This document shows, piece by piece, positions 40,329-52,615 of a stretch of 64,000 nucleotides of DNA. Source of the stretch: Pelobates cultripes (lineage: Eukaryota; Chordata; Amphibia; Anura; Pelobatidae); contig OW240916.1 of assembly GCA_933207985.1 (NCBI GenBank), positions 320,348,336-320,412,335 on the forward strand. Reading direction: 5' to 3'. Both the position numbers and the translations under genes were made by a program. Numbering within the stretch: the stretch's first letter is position 1; the number at the start of each line of letters is the position of its first letter. A model generated the notes under the pieces. The model saw nothing but the letters and a program-made list of their open reading frames with translations, was not told where the DNA came from and ran no database searches.

Positions 40329-41891
40329 CAGGGAGTGCAGAATTATTAGGCAAATGAGTATTTTGACCACATCATCCTCTTTATGCATGTTGTCTTACTC
40401 CAAGCTGTATAGGCTCGAAAGCCTACTACCAATTAAGCATATTAGGTGATATGCATCTCTGTAATGAGAAGGGGTGTGGTCTAATGACATCAACACCCTA
40501 TATCAGGTGTGCATAATTATTAGGCAACTTCCTTTCCTTTGGCAAAATGGGTCAAAAGAAGGACTTGACAGGCTCAGAAAAGTCAAAAATAGTGAGATAT
40601 CTTGCAGAGGGATGTAGCACTCTTAAAATTGCAAAGCTTCTGAAGCGTGATCATCGAACAATCAAGCGTTTCATTCAAAATAGTCAACAGGGTCGCAAGA
40701 AGCGTGTGGAAAAACCAAGGCGCAAAATAACTGCCCATGAACTGAGAAAAGTCAAGCGTGCAGCTGCCACGATGCCACTTGCCACCAGTTTGGCCATATT
40801 TCAGAGCTGCAACATCACTGGAGTGCCCAAAAGCACAAGGTGTGCAATACTCAGAGACATGGCCAAGGTAAGAAAGGCTGAAAGACGACCACCACTGAAC
40901 AAGACACACAAGCTGAAACGTCAAGACTGGGCCAAGAAATATCTCAAGACTGATTTTTCTAAGGTTTTATGGACTGATGAAATGAGAGTGAGTCTTGATG
41001 GGCCAGATGGATGGGCCCGTGGCTGGATTGGTAAAGGGCAGAGAGCTCCAGTCCGACTCAGACGCCAGCAAGGTGGAGGTGGAGTACTGGTTTGGGCTGG
41101 TATCATCAAAGATGAGCTTGTGGGGCCTTTTCGGGTTGAGGATGGAGTCAAGCTCAACTCCCAGTCCTACTGCCAGTTCCTGGAAGACACCTTCTTCAAG
41201 CAGTGGTACAGGAAGAAGTCTGCATCCTTCAAGAAAAACATGATTTTCATGCAGGACAATGCTCCATCACACGCGTCCAAGTACTCCACAGCGTGGCTGG
41301 CAAGAAAGGGTATAAAAGAAGAAAATCTAATGACATGGCCTCCTTGTTCACCTGATCTGAACCCCATTGAGAACCTGTGGTCCATCATCAAATGTGAGAT
41401 TTACAAGGAGGGAAAACAGTACACCTCTCTGAACAGTGTCTGGGAGGCTGTGGTTGCTGCTGCACGCAATGTTGATGGTGAACAGATCAAAACACTGACA
41501 GAATCCATGGATGGCAGGCTTTTGAGTGTCCTTGCAAAGAAAGGTGGCTATATTGGTCACTGATTTGTTTTTGTTTTGTTTTTGAATGTCAGAAATGTAT
41601 ATTTGTGAATGTTGAGATGTTATATTGGTTTCACTGGTAATAATAAATAATTGAAATGGGTATATATTTGTTTTTTGTTAAGTTGCCTAATAATTATGCA
41701 CAGTAATAGTCACCTGCACACACAGATATCCCCCTAACATAGCTATAACTAAAAACAAACTAAAAACTACTTCCAAAAATATTCAGCTTTGATATTAATG
41801 AGTTTTTTGGGTTCATTGAGAACATGGTTGTTGTTCAATAATAAAATTAATCCTCAAAAATACAACTTGCCTAATAATTCTGCACTCCCTG
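40329..41891 (+). mobile_element. Tc1/mariner DD37E transposon with intact transposase
   Basis: 1563 bp between TA dinucleotides. The terminal inverted repeats match over 25 bp, beginning CAGGGAGTGCAGAATTATTA. A second, inner pair, TGCATAATTATTAGGCAACT at about 40510 and its complement at about 41680, gives an IR/DR-like arrangement of two binding sites per end. It is nested in the LTR element interior. Confidence 0.95.
40547..41563 (+). CDS. DD37E Tc1/mariner transposase, 338 aa, intact
   Basis: One uninterrupted frame from MGQKKDLTGSEK to a TGA, the full length usual for Tc1-like transposases. The N-terminal helix-turn-helix pair (residues about 1-110) includes CSTLKIAKLLKRDHRTIKRF. The catalytic triad is WTDEMRV (Asp about 144), MQDNAPSH (second Asp) and PNPIENLW-type LNPIENLW (Glu). 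I count 37 residues between the second Asp and the Glu, the spacing that defines the DD37E group (TRT). It cuts and pastes at TA. Both inverted repeats are intact, so the copy could be recently active; activity is not shown. Confidence 0.95.
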   Translation: MGQKKDLTGSEKSKIVRYLAEGCSTLKIAKLLKRDHRTIKRFIQNSQQGRKKRVEKPRRKITAHELRKVKRAAATMPLATSLAIFQSCNITGVPKSTRCAILRDMAKVRKAERRPPLNKTHKLKRQDWAKKYLKTDFSKVLWTDEMRVSLDGPDGWARGWIGKGQRAPVRLRRQQGGGGVLVWAGIIKDELVGPFRVEDGVKLNSQSYCQFLEDTFFKQWYRKKSASFKKNMIFMQDNAPSHASKYSTAWLARKGIKEENLMTWPPCSPDLNPIENLWSIIKCEIYKEGKQYTSLNSVWEAVVAAARNVDGEQIKTLTESMDGRLLSVLAKKGGYIGH

Positions 41892-44800
41892 TAGACTAGA
41901 CAATAACAGCATTTATATGCATTCAGCAGCCTGCTCTCTCAAAGCCAGAAACGAATTTATAAAAAAAAGAAAAAAAAAAGTAGGTTTTAAAAAGTCCACA
42001 GTCAACCACACATGAAGGGTGAAATAATTGCTTCTTTAAAAGCTATATGCTGCCGCAATTATGTATATAAATACTGATTAGGGCACAGCGTAGATATAAA
42101 AATACAGTTTTAAATCTCCTATATGGGGATTCAGTTCCACCACATATTCTACAATTCTGAAAGAGGCTAATTTTAATAATATGTGTAAGAGGATTGTGAA
42201 TATATATAATGCAAAATTAATGTGATATCACAAAGCCTGCAATATTCTAAACAGACAGTAAACTTTAAGAGAAAAAATAATAATGCATAAAGAATAATGC
42301 ATAAAAAAATGCAGTGTCAATTAAAGTGATAATACACTGATATATTAAATCACATTGCATATCACACATCTGCTATATGAAAAGTATAATTAAAGTGACA
42401 TTATTGTCCAAAGCCCCCTCACATCTATTTTATAGAATCTATACTTTTCAGTGGTCACCTCCAAAAGAAGCATCTGAAATTGGGAATCTGATTCCAGACT
42501 TAGGAAAAATAAATAAATAAATTATAGAAAATTAATCAGGGGATCATTTTTGTATATAATCTTAATCTGCAGATATTTTATGCCTTAAAGACATAATTCA
42601 ATATTTAGACATCATTTCATTAAATATGCAGGTATCTTTAAAAATCAAGCAATGTTAAAATAAATAAATTAATAATAATAAAAATATATATATATTTATT
42701 TTACACCACAATATAAACAGCTTTGTTAAACAGATTTAAGTACAAGTACTTATGACAAGAAATATACAGAATACGTTTACAACAGGCAGGTTTAGCATAA
42801 ATGCAAAGTTGTTGTTTTTGGGGATTTATTATTGCCCAAGAAATCTCTGAACATTATAGCTGTGACAACATGATATACAGGGTAAAAATGCTATTTCACT
42901 GTTTAAAAGACTTACCCAGTATTTACGGACGACATGTTTCTTGCAAAGTACTCGGGACTTTGAGGGAGGTTCTAACTACGTTTAATTAATTAATTAATTT
43001 ACTAAAGAAGAGGTTTTGTTTTTCCCCTGCAAGTGAATTTTCAGCGCAAGGTCATCTTGTGTTCACAGACTATTCGTTTTTTTAAAAAGCTGTTCTTTAT
43101 CTCACATTATGAACGGCCTTGTAATTCCTATCCACACTAAAAGTTGGCTTTTAAATGTTATTGTTTTAACTTTAATAGTTAATACAGAGGATAAAGTAAT
43201 TTAAAGAAAGTATATTAATTGATAGGATTTCATTTATCTATTTTGGTCCACTGTTCACTGATCTCGAATCTAAGTCTGGTGTTCAAACAGTTTTTCTTAC
43301 GATACGTCGAGAGTTTATATCCACAACTGCATTCTGCTTTGTGGAAACAAATTGAAAGCCTGGCATTGTAATACGTGTATGGACATGCTTATAACGAAGC
43401 ATGGTCCCTCTCCTCATGTAGCTGGTCATTAATAGGACTTTGATGCAATGTGTCTACCAACGCTTTTCTGTGGTCACTGGATCACATCGCATACCCTATC
43501 TCTCAGTCATGATGCAGAGTTTATGCTTGCAAGGATATCCAGACCTTATCCACCTGGTATTCGCATAAATACTCCTATCGTTTAATTACATAATAACCAT
43601 TGAAGGTAATATGTTGGTTGTTCTTCCTATAGAGGAAAGATAGATTTGCCCTAAAAGCTTATTCATGGCTAGGACAAGCTCTTATAGAGAGAGATAATGT
43701 ACTTCTGACTCCTGAAAAGGAATATTGGTGGTCCAGTATGGGAAATACTGTAATTCATGTGTTTAGTAATCATAAGCATTTGCTTATTGCCACATTACTG
43801 ATGTACTGTTTATTGAAATATTAATATCTAACATACTTTTTGAATTACTATACATTGGAAGTTTGCCAAAATCTCATGGTTATAAATGCAAGTACCAAGT
43901 TTACTTGGATATATCCCGTGCGAAGTGCAACCTCTGATGCCACGTTTTCTAGTCTCACTTCCTTAGTATGCATTTGATAATCCCAGGACCATTCATTTGA
44001 ATGGTGGTCCTGCAGTTACTGCAAAGGAAACCTAAAGCTGGGCAACCACATTTGGGTTACTTTGGGATTTCAGTGCCCCAACCACCCCCAAAGAAGTGGG
44101 GTTGTGGTCTGGGAAAATGCTGAGGTTAAATGATTATTAACCAAGTTACTAGTTGCTTGCCCCACACAGTGGTATCTATTTATTCCTATGGTACAGATGA
44201 GCATTCACAACATACGTGATGATACAAATGGTGAGACACCATATGAAATGTTACATGTTTTTCACTGACAATTATATTTCTGCACCAGGGAGAGCTTAGA
44301 ACCATTGGTTCTATTAGAGAAAATCAGGGATTTTTTTTTTCCAACCCAACTCGCCTTGCACCACCACCTATTTCCTTCTGTTGGCCAGTTTGTCCTGGAG
44401 AGGGTGACTCCAAGAACTTTTACTACAGAGAACAATCAGAGCCAACAGAGAACAGTGAGTTTTGATATTTTACAACCTGCTAAATACTAACAGGACATTC
44501 ACAGAACCACTGACTGATACAATGGATGCTGTTAAAGATGACAGGATAAAACAAACAAACAGAGGATGACAGAAATGCCACCAAAACACAGCCACCAGAA
44601 TCATAGCCACGTAACAGACTGAATCATGATCTGACATCTGAACCTGCAAATGTGAAGAAGGATGAACAGACAGACGTGATACATTCACAGTTAACATGGA
44701 ATGTATGAAAAATGAATCATCAACATCATTATAAGAAAGACTCTGGAGAAAACAGACTGAACCTGAATTATCTTATACAGGAAGAAAGAAATGCAAAGAT

Positions 44801-47800
44801 GGAAGCAAAAGGATGCTAGAAAATTGGTTATGGTGTCTCCTTCTTACAGTCTGCCGCATTATCATAATTTGAACCCTAGCTGTCATTTTAAAACTGCATT
44901 GGGATTATGTTAACAAGCAGGAAGCACCTGAACTGAATCAGACTGCACACTATACAAGTTCTGTGATCGTGAGGACTACCTCCAAGAATTGTCACATAAG
45001 GAGAGACACAGCTCCCAGTGAAATGATTGCTAATGTGACCTACACTGGTATTTCACAAGGAACCTATTGAGATCATTCCAAAAACGGATTATACATGGAT
45101 GTGATTGGACAATTACAAATCCTAATAATGGAATCAACGATGATGGCAAAGCATGCTGAAAACAGGAAAAGATTGGACAGATGCTTGTGAAAGACTTTGG
45201 ATGCACCTATGAAGGTGATTAAGAAAATACTTTTCCATATAGTTTATCATTGAGTGACTACCGAAACAGCCTTCTTATGCTGAAAAGAAGTGCTATGCTA
45301 ATTCTGGACATTGCTATTCTGTTTCCAGACAGATGAGGACCGGAAAAAGAAATAAAGGCTGATAACTGTCAACACCCAGCTGTTTCTCAAGATGGAACAT
45401 AGTACTGAGAAAACCTGACTGACTATCAAAGCACCTCACAGTACAAGACACAGATTGTTGCCTACAACTCAGAAAAAGTGGTTAATAGGAAGGAGCAGAA
45501 GAAGAGGAGAATAGATTTCCTATTGGAGTGAAAAACCATCCTGGAACAATATAACAATGAACTTTACAATGACATTTGGTGGCATACAAATTTGAATTCG
45601 GAAGAAACACATGAATTAACGAAAGAAACCTTGGTGCAATTAATAAATAATAAGAAGACCAGCTTACTAAGAGCAGATGCCCTGCCAAGAGAATGGAATA
45701 TAAAAGGCCAGCAAAATCTTTCAGAAACCTGACATCACGGGACACTTGTACCAGAGCACGATTTGCAGCTTTTCTTAAACTCTACATATTATGTACATAC
45801 CTGCAAAGCAAGGAACTCCTGTAAACATAAACACAGAGACATCGATACAACAAGGAATCTGTAATGGTTCTATTGCAGATGTGATCTACCAATGTACTCA
45901 CTGCTCTTTTGGTATAACTATACCAATGAAAACGTTAAATGGCTCCATAGAATCAAACGACAAAGGATTCTTGCTATATTCTGGACTTCCAGGAATGTGG
46001 TGCATGGACCGAAAATTATAATTACTAAAGCAATCATGCAATTTTTTTTACCTGTATCAAAAATGTGTCAGTGACAATGTGTAATATAATACAGATACTA
46101 TAATTAATGGTATAAGATAAACACATAATGTGTTAATTACAAAGGTGGATGGACTTTGTGAATATCTGAAACGCAATTGAAGATTATTGCTAAAATGCCA
46201 TATGCAGCTGCAGTCTGGCCTACAAACAAATATATCAGACATAAAGTAGAAGAGTATAACAGCTAATTACCCAGATGAATAATTGAATCATGATAGTTAA
46301 AGATCATATGATTACAATAACAACTGCAATAATGAATGTTTTAACCTTAAAAGAAAATGTAAAATGTTTTTATTAAATCAGAAACTTCTCGATATTCGTT
46401 TAAGTTTGCAGAGTGGTATAATTAGTATAAGTGAAATACTTCAACAGTTAAAATTTAACTGAAAGACAGGCAGAACCTTTACTTCAACTATCATAAAGTT
46501 TATTTATAATGATAAAAATATTCAGTCTGCCAGAGCTAAGGCCAGTCAATGGAAAGTAAAAGAGTATTAGGGATTAACCCGTCCAGGTGATATACATGAT
46601 TATTTTGGAAATTGATCATTTAGGTCACCTATTGCAAACTGGTGAAAAGATGTCAAAGATATAAATTCAACATCCATACCACTCTATGTATATATATTAA
46701 AATACACGTAATCAAATATTTTATCAGTTTTTCAAATACCAAGAAAATGTTATTTGGTTTGTGATGGTTAACGGTACATAAAACCACTTATACAAAGGTA
46801 GAGTTAAAATATAAATACCTTCAATATTGTATCTGAGTGCTTTCTTAACTCACTTTTAGAAATAATAAAAAATCCAAATCATCTTAAGTTACACCCAACA
46901 GCCGCTGGTAAATATATTTAAACAATTAAGATTCTCATTGCTAAGCATTAAATCTCACGAACGTAACTTTCCACAATGGCTTTCAGATCTTGGTTAAAAT
47001 AAAAAAAATAAAAAAATGTTTTTAAGACAATTTTTGAGTGTTTCTGGTATTTTAAGCCAGTAATAACTGTATTTATTATATTTACTAATTATAATTTAGG
47101 GAATAAGTTGTCTTCTACCTAACAGGTCAAAGAAAGATAATAAATGTCATATTTCCAATTAGCAACTATTCTAAATAGATTGAGAGATTTTGAATAAAGG
47201 AGTATTTTTAACATTTAAAGAGAATGTAATTTTACATACCATTGTGAACAAAGGCGGTAAATACTTTGCTGCTTCAAATTATCCTTATATTTCTAAATCA
47301 TATACAAGAGTGTTTATCTTTAAAACAAAACACTAGAAATATTAACTATGTTACTATTTAATCTATCATTATTATACAAAGTATAACAAACGTAAAGAGT
47401 TTTCCACAGATTTTACCTGTTAAAATTTTTAGCACAACAGCACCTGATGTCAGTGAGATGTCTATCACTGAGATGTTACAAAGATTCCAATACAGCAAAA
47501 AGAGGCGTTCCTGAGAATCAACTTCGATTGCTGTATCAACATAACATTTACTATAACGGGATCCATGTCACTTAAGACAATGTCTTGGAAATGCTGTCAA
47601 TCAATTTATTCCGTAAAAGAATATCGGAGAGTATCCAATCTATACACATCATAAACGGTGTAAAAATGTTTCATGGAAAAAACAAGATAAAAAAAGCAAA
47701 GACAAAGACCAAGACCATCACCCCGGTGATAACAGATGATGCTGATTCAATATCTGCGACCAATTCTATCCAAATATTTGGAAAGCTGGACTCTACAACC

Positions 47801-48173
47801 TATACTCTACAACAAATACCCGGGTATTCTACAAACACAACCTCCAGCAATGTATCTAAGGAATGTAAACTTCTACAGGCCTTTAAAGACTTTGGATTAC
47901 AAATACAATTACTACTTTTAACTTTGGATTACAATTCGTATCCGGATCCATCCAAAAATATCTTACTCTGGAACCTGGTGTTCTTTTCAATTCTTTCCCA
48001 GACGAAAGTTTTGCTCATTTTAATCAACCACCTTTACAGGCAAAGATCACACTACGGATATTTTACTGTTACAACAATGATCAAAGATGCTGGGAGCATA
48101 AAAAACCTAAAGACAGTTGGAGAACTTTGGTTTACTAATTTAAGGAAGAAATGCGCTACAATGCCCACAGTTT
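41892..48173. other. LTR-element interior without recognisable genes
   Basis: AT-rich, with only short frames such as 45791-46021 and 47585-48175. No RT, protease or integrase motif was seen on either strand in the available frames. A TTAA run lies near 42982-43000. Confidence 0.6.
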
Positions 48174-48184
48174 AGTGGAGAGGG
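48174..48184 (+). other. Polypurine tract
   Basis: AGTGGAGAGGG immediately precedes the TG of the 3' LTR, the expected position for plus-strand priming. It is short and has one T. Confidence 0.6.
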
Positions 48185-49094
48185 TGTTATGGGCAAATGC
48201 AAATATTAGTTTTAGAATGAAATGTTGTATTTCTTAAACTGTGTACTTTGTCTTTAAGAGATATTGCAAACTGACAAGGTGTTAGAAATGGAACATATTG
48301 TTTTTCAAAACTGTTTCTTTAAGCAATAACCTCAGTGCATAATATGTTTGCGCCATTTTGTCCCAGACGAATTACAATAATGCATAAACAAGCTTCAAGG
48401 CTATGCTACGACTCTTGCAGTACACAATATACTGTGGTAACCCCAAGTTAATAGAACTTCCCCAAATCCGGGAATCTCCCATGACTGCGCACTTACGACT
48501 TAGTATAAACAACAGATAACCTATTCAGACTTTAAGATGCCATCTTGAACTAAGTCAGGAAAATTTCCATGACGTATACACCCTTTAGTTATGGCCTTGT
48601 ATGTTTGCCAAGTTAAGGGAGGTCCTAAATTGAATAAAGTAAAAGAAGTGTTACTTTTTCACATATGAACTACGGTAACCCAAAAATGGTGACACCCAAG
48701 GTATAAATAGGTGTACTTTTAAATGTTAAGACACAGAGGAGAGACTTGGAGACAGACGCTGCCCCATATTAAAATGACAGAGAGGCTGACATGATGACAT
48801 GTTCAGAAGGGCATGTTAACCTATTAATGATATTTGCAAGCGTGTAATTTAATCTTATAAACTCTACTATAATGGATTTTATATTTTTATATAATAAATA
48901 TACAAAAAGACAAAACTATTGTTTCCAAGACAATCCTTATTTTAGATTGTATTCTCAATTATTTATATATGTTAAATAGAGGATCTCTTACTAACGATAT
49001 AAAATTATGGCTAAGATAGCTGTATGGTTAGCCCTACTAAGTTCTATGCTTTAAGACATTATAGTGGAAAATTAAGTAACCACATGCGTTTACA
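48185..49094 (+). repeat. 3' LTR
   Basis: 910 bp, TGTTAT to TTTACA, collinear with the 5' LTR and followed by the ATAT target copy. Confidence 0.92.
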
Positions 49095-49134
49095 ATATCA
49101 TTCCAAAGGGTTCACATACTTTTTCTTGCAACTG
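49095..49134 (+). mobile_element. Tc1-like transposon, right end beyond the LTR element
   Basis: ATATCATTCC to CTTTTTCTTGCAACTG is the reverse complement of the left end at 36676-36720 and is followed by TA. It proves that 38265-49094 was inserted into the inverted repeat. Confidence 0.93.
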
Positions 49135-49136
49135 TA

Positions 49137-50043
49137 TATATATATATATGTGTGTGTAAAACTGTCTGTTTGAGGATTTGGTTTAATTTGACCAGAGTTA
49201 TTCTGAATAGAGAAGAGAACCTGATATTTGTTTAGGTCTGTGGATTAGAGACAGGACTTTGTGTCTTCGGTATCAGTAGACACACTGAGTCGGGGTAATA
49301 GATAGCCCTGTCCTTTATCCTTTAAATTAAACGTCTATTTGCTATGTATTGATTCTCTTTATACATCATTTTTACCTACATCAATCTACACCCTTCTCTC
49401 TATGCGTATATACTGTGAGCTAAGCACCTACTGAGAGAGCTCTAGTATCTCGCTGCTAATTTCTCCTCTTAAGTGCATTCAGTGGCTAGATATCTCACTA
49501 TTAAATATATCTAGGAATTTACCACCATTTTGTGATCAATCAATGGCGCCCCTGCCCGTCGGCACTCCGTGCTTCCTGAATCTGAAAATTCAGAAGCTGA
49601 ACATTACCGCTGGAGGACACTGTGGGGTTAAACTGTTTGAGAATGGTTTAGCCCCTTCAGGTAAGAGTGCCTCAAGGAGCTTCCTGGCCCCATAACAACT
49701 TTATTTAGATGCAGTTGTTTTGATGCCTGGAACGTCCCTTTAAGGAGTACTTTTTTGGCTGAAATCATACAAGGATTTACTTTGCCATCAGAGTTCCAGC
49801 ACCTCAATTTTTGTCAGGATTTGTTATCAGCCACCCTGAATAGAGAAGAAAGTTTGCTACAAGCTGGGGATTCCCTGTTAACTTATTGTTTAGAGATAAC
49901 GGTTTGTTATAAATACTTCAGAAGAAGATAAAGAATTCCTAGAAACCAAGACTCCCAGGAAACCTCGCAGAAAAGACGTTCAAATTGCTTGTGCTTAAAG
50001 AGGTTCTGCAGCAGCTGAGAATTTGCTGTGTGAGATGATAATG
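49137..50043. other. Ancestral upstream flank of the kinase gene, no gene recognised
   Basis: It continues the sequence left of the Tc1 insertion. The segment 49590-49745 ends CCTGGAACGTCCCTTTAA, like the right end of a T2-type MITE, but I found no clear left partner. Confidence 0.45.
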
Positions 50044-52615
50044 ATTTTTGTGTGGACACTTCCTGTGCTCTCTGTGCCAGGTCTCCATGATCTCCTCTGC
50101 TGAGCTCTGTGTGAGGAGAGGCGGGGTCTGAGGAGTGACATCACTTCCTGTGCTCTCTCTGTGCCAGGTCTCCATGATCTCCTCTGCTGAGCTCTGTGTG
50201 AGGAGAGGCGGGGTCTGAGGAGTGACATCACTTCCTGTGCTCTCTCTGTGCCAGGTCTCCATGAGGCGGGGTCTGAGGAGTGACATCACTTCCTGTGCTC
50301 TCTCTGTGCCAGGTCTCCATGATCTCCTCTGCTGTGCTCTGTGTGAGGAGAGGCGGGGTCTGAGGAGTGACATCACTTCCTGTGCTCTCTCTGTGCCAGG
50401 TCTCCATGATCTCCTCTGCTGAGCTCTGTGTGAGGAGAGGCGGGGTCTGAGGAGTGACATCACTTCCTGTGCTCTCTCTGTGCCAGGTCTCCATGATCTC
50501 CTCTGCTGTGCTCTGTGTGAGGAGAGGCGGGGTCTGAGGAGTGACATCACTTCCTGTGCTCTCTCTGTCCAGGTCTCCATGATCTCCTCTGCTGAGCTCT
50601 GTGTGAGGAGAGGCGGGGTCTGAGGAGTGACATCACTTCCTGTGCTCTCTCTGTGCCAGGTCTCCATGATCTCCTCTGCTGAGCTCTGTGTGAGGAGAGG
50701 CGGGGTCTGAGGAGTGACATCACTTCCTGTGCTCTCTCTGTGCCAGGTCTCCATGATCTCCTCTGCTGTGCTCTGTGTGAGGAGAGGCGGGGTCTGAGGA
50801 GTGACATCACTTCCTGTGCTCTCTCTGTGGCAGGTCTCCATGATCTCCTCTGCTGTGCTCTGTGTGAGGAGAGGCGGGGTCTGAGGAGTGACATCACTTC
50901 CTGTGCTCTCTCTGTGGCAGGTCTCCATGATCTCCTCTGCTGTACTCTGTGTGAGGAGAGGCGGGGTCTGAGGAATGACATCACTTCCTGTGCTCTCTCT
51001 GTGCCAGGTCTCCATGATCTCCTCTGCTGTACTCTGTGTGAGGAGAGGCGGGGTCTGAGGAATGACATCACTTCCTGTGCTCTCTCTATGCCAGGTCTCC
51101 ATGATCTCCTCTGCTGTGCTCTGTGTGAGGAGAGGCGGGGTCTGAGGAGTGACATCACTTCCTGTGCTCTCTCTGTGCCAGGTCTCCATGATCTCCTCTG
51201 CTGAGCTCTGTGTGAGGAGAGGCGGGGTCTGAGGAGTGACATCACTTCCTGTGCTCTCTCTGTGCCAGGTCTCCATGAGGCGGGGTCTGAGGAGTGACAT
51301 CACTTCCTGTGCTCTCTCTGTGCCAGGTCTCCATGATCTCCTCTGCTGTGCTCTGTGTGAGGAGAGGCGGGGTCTGAGGAGTGACATCACTTCCTGTGCT
51401 CTCTCTGTGCCAGGTCTCCATGATCTCCTCTGCTGAGCTCTGTGTGAGGAGAGGCGGGGTCTGAGGAGTGACATCACTTCCTGCGCGCTCTCTGCCAGGT
51501 CTCCATGATCTCCTCTGCTGTGCTCTGTGTGAGGAGAGGCGGGGTCTGAGGAGTGACATCACTTCCTGTGCTCTCTCTGTGCCAGGTCTCCATGATCTCC
51601 TCTGCTGAGCTCTGTGTGAGGAGAGGCGGGGTCTGAGGAGTGACATCACTTCCTGTGCTCTCTCTGTGCCAGGTCTCCATGAGGCGGGGTCTGAGGAGTG
51701 ACATCACTTCCTGTGCTCTCTCTGTGCCAGGTCTCCATGATCTCCTCTGCTGTGCTCTGTGTGAGGAGAGGCGGGGTCTGAGTGACATCACTGTGCTCTC
51801 TCTGTGCCAGGTCTCCATGATCTCCTCTGCTGAGCTCTGTGTGAGGAGAGGCGGGTCTGAGGAGTGACATCACTTCCTGTGCTCTCTCTGTGCCAGGTCT
51901 CCATGATCTCCTCTGCTGAGCTCTGTGTGAGGAGAGGCGGGGTCTGAGGAGTGACATCACTTCCTGTGCTCTCTCTGTGCCAGGTCTCCATGATCTCCTC
52001 TGCTGTGCTCTGTGTGAGGAGAGGCGGGGTCTGAGGAGTGACATCACTTCCTGTGCTCTCTCTGTTCCAGGTCTCCATGATCTCCTCTGCTGAGCTCTGT
52101 GTGAGGAGAGGCGGGGTCTGAGGAGTGACATCACTTCCTGTGCTCTCTCTGTGCCAGGTCTCCATGATCTCCTCTGCTGAGCTCTGTGTGAGGAGAGGCG
52201 GGGTCTGAGGAGTGACATCACTTCCTGTGCTCTCTCTGTGCCAGGTCTCCATGATCTCCTCTGCTGTGCTCTGTGTGAGGAGAGGCGGGGTCTGAGGAGT
52301 GACATCACTTCCTGTGCTCTCTCTGTGGCAGGTCTCCATGATCTCCTCTGCTGTGCTCTGTGTGAGGAGAGGCGGAGTCTGAGGAGTGACATCACTTCCT
52401 GTGCTCTCTCTGTGGCAGGTCTCCATGATCTCCTCTGCTGTACTCTGTGTGAGGAGAGGCGGGGTCTGAGGAATGACATCACTTCCTGTGCTCTCTCTGT
52501 GCCAGGTCTCCATGATCTCCTCTGCTGTACTCTGTGTGAGGAGAGGCGGGGTCTGAGGAATGACATCACTTCCTGTGCTCTCTCTATGCCAGGTCTCCAT
52601 GATCTCCTCTGCTGT
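50044..52615. repeat. 87-bp minisatellite, about 30 units with higher-order blocks
   Basis: Units run from CACTTCCTGTGCTCTCTC through GTGCCAGGTCTCCATGAT and GAGAGGCGGGGTCTGAGG to AGTGACAT, spaced 87 bp. Shortened 58-bp units, each lacking the same 29 bp, begin near 50231, 51245 and 51650. Runs of variant units (GTGGCAG, then TGTACTC with AATGACAT) recur about 1500 bp apart, indicating duplication of multi-unit blocks. Since 87 is a multiple of three, long open frames appear on both strands; these are not called as genes. Confidence 0.95.

Larger units (their letters stand above)
38265..49094 (+). mobile_element. 10.8-kb LTR element (endogenous retrovirus-like), non-coding interior
   Basis: It has two related LTRs (38265-39128 and 48185-49094) beginning TGTTAT and ending TTACA, a 4-bp target duplication ATAT (38261-38264 and 49095-49098), a primer-binding site after the 5' LTR and a purine run before the 3' LTR. 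The interior, minus the DD37E transposon, is about 7.5 kb of AT-rich sequence without recognisable gag, protease, RT, integrase or env motifs. Frames such as 47585-48175 (196 aa) are unrecognised. It is probably a non-autonomous derivative mobilised in trans. Strand is inferred from PBS and PPT placement. Confidence 0.88.

Noticed and set aside
47585..48175. 196-aa frame just before the 3' LTR as an envelope gene
   Set aside because: No signal peptide, cleavage site, conserved cysteine pattern or transmembrane anchor in the expected order; left as unrecognised.
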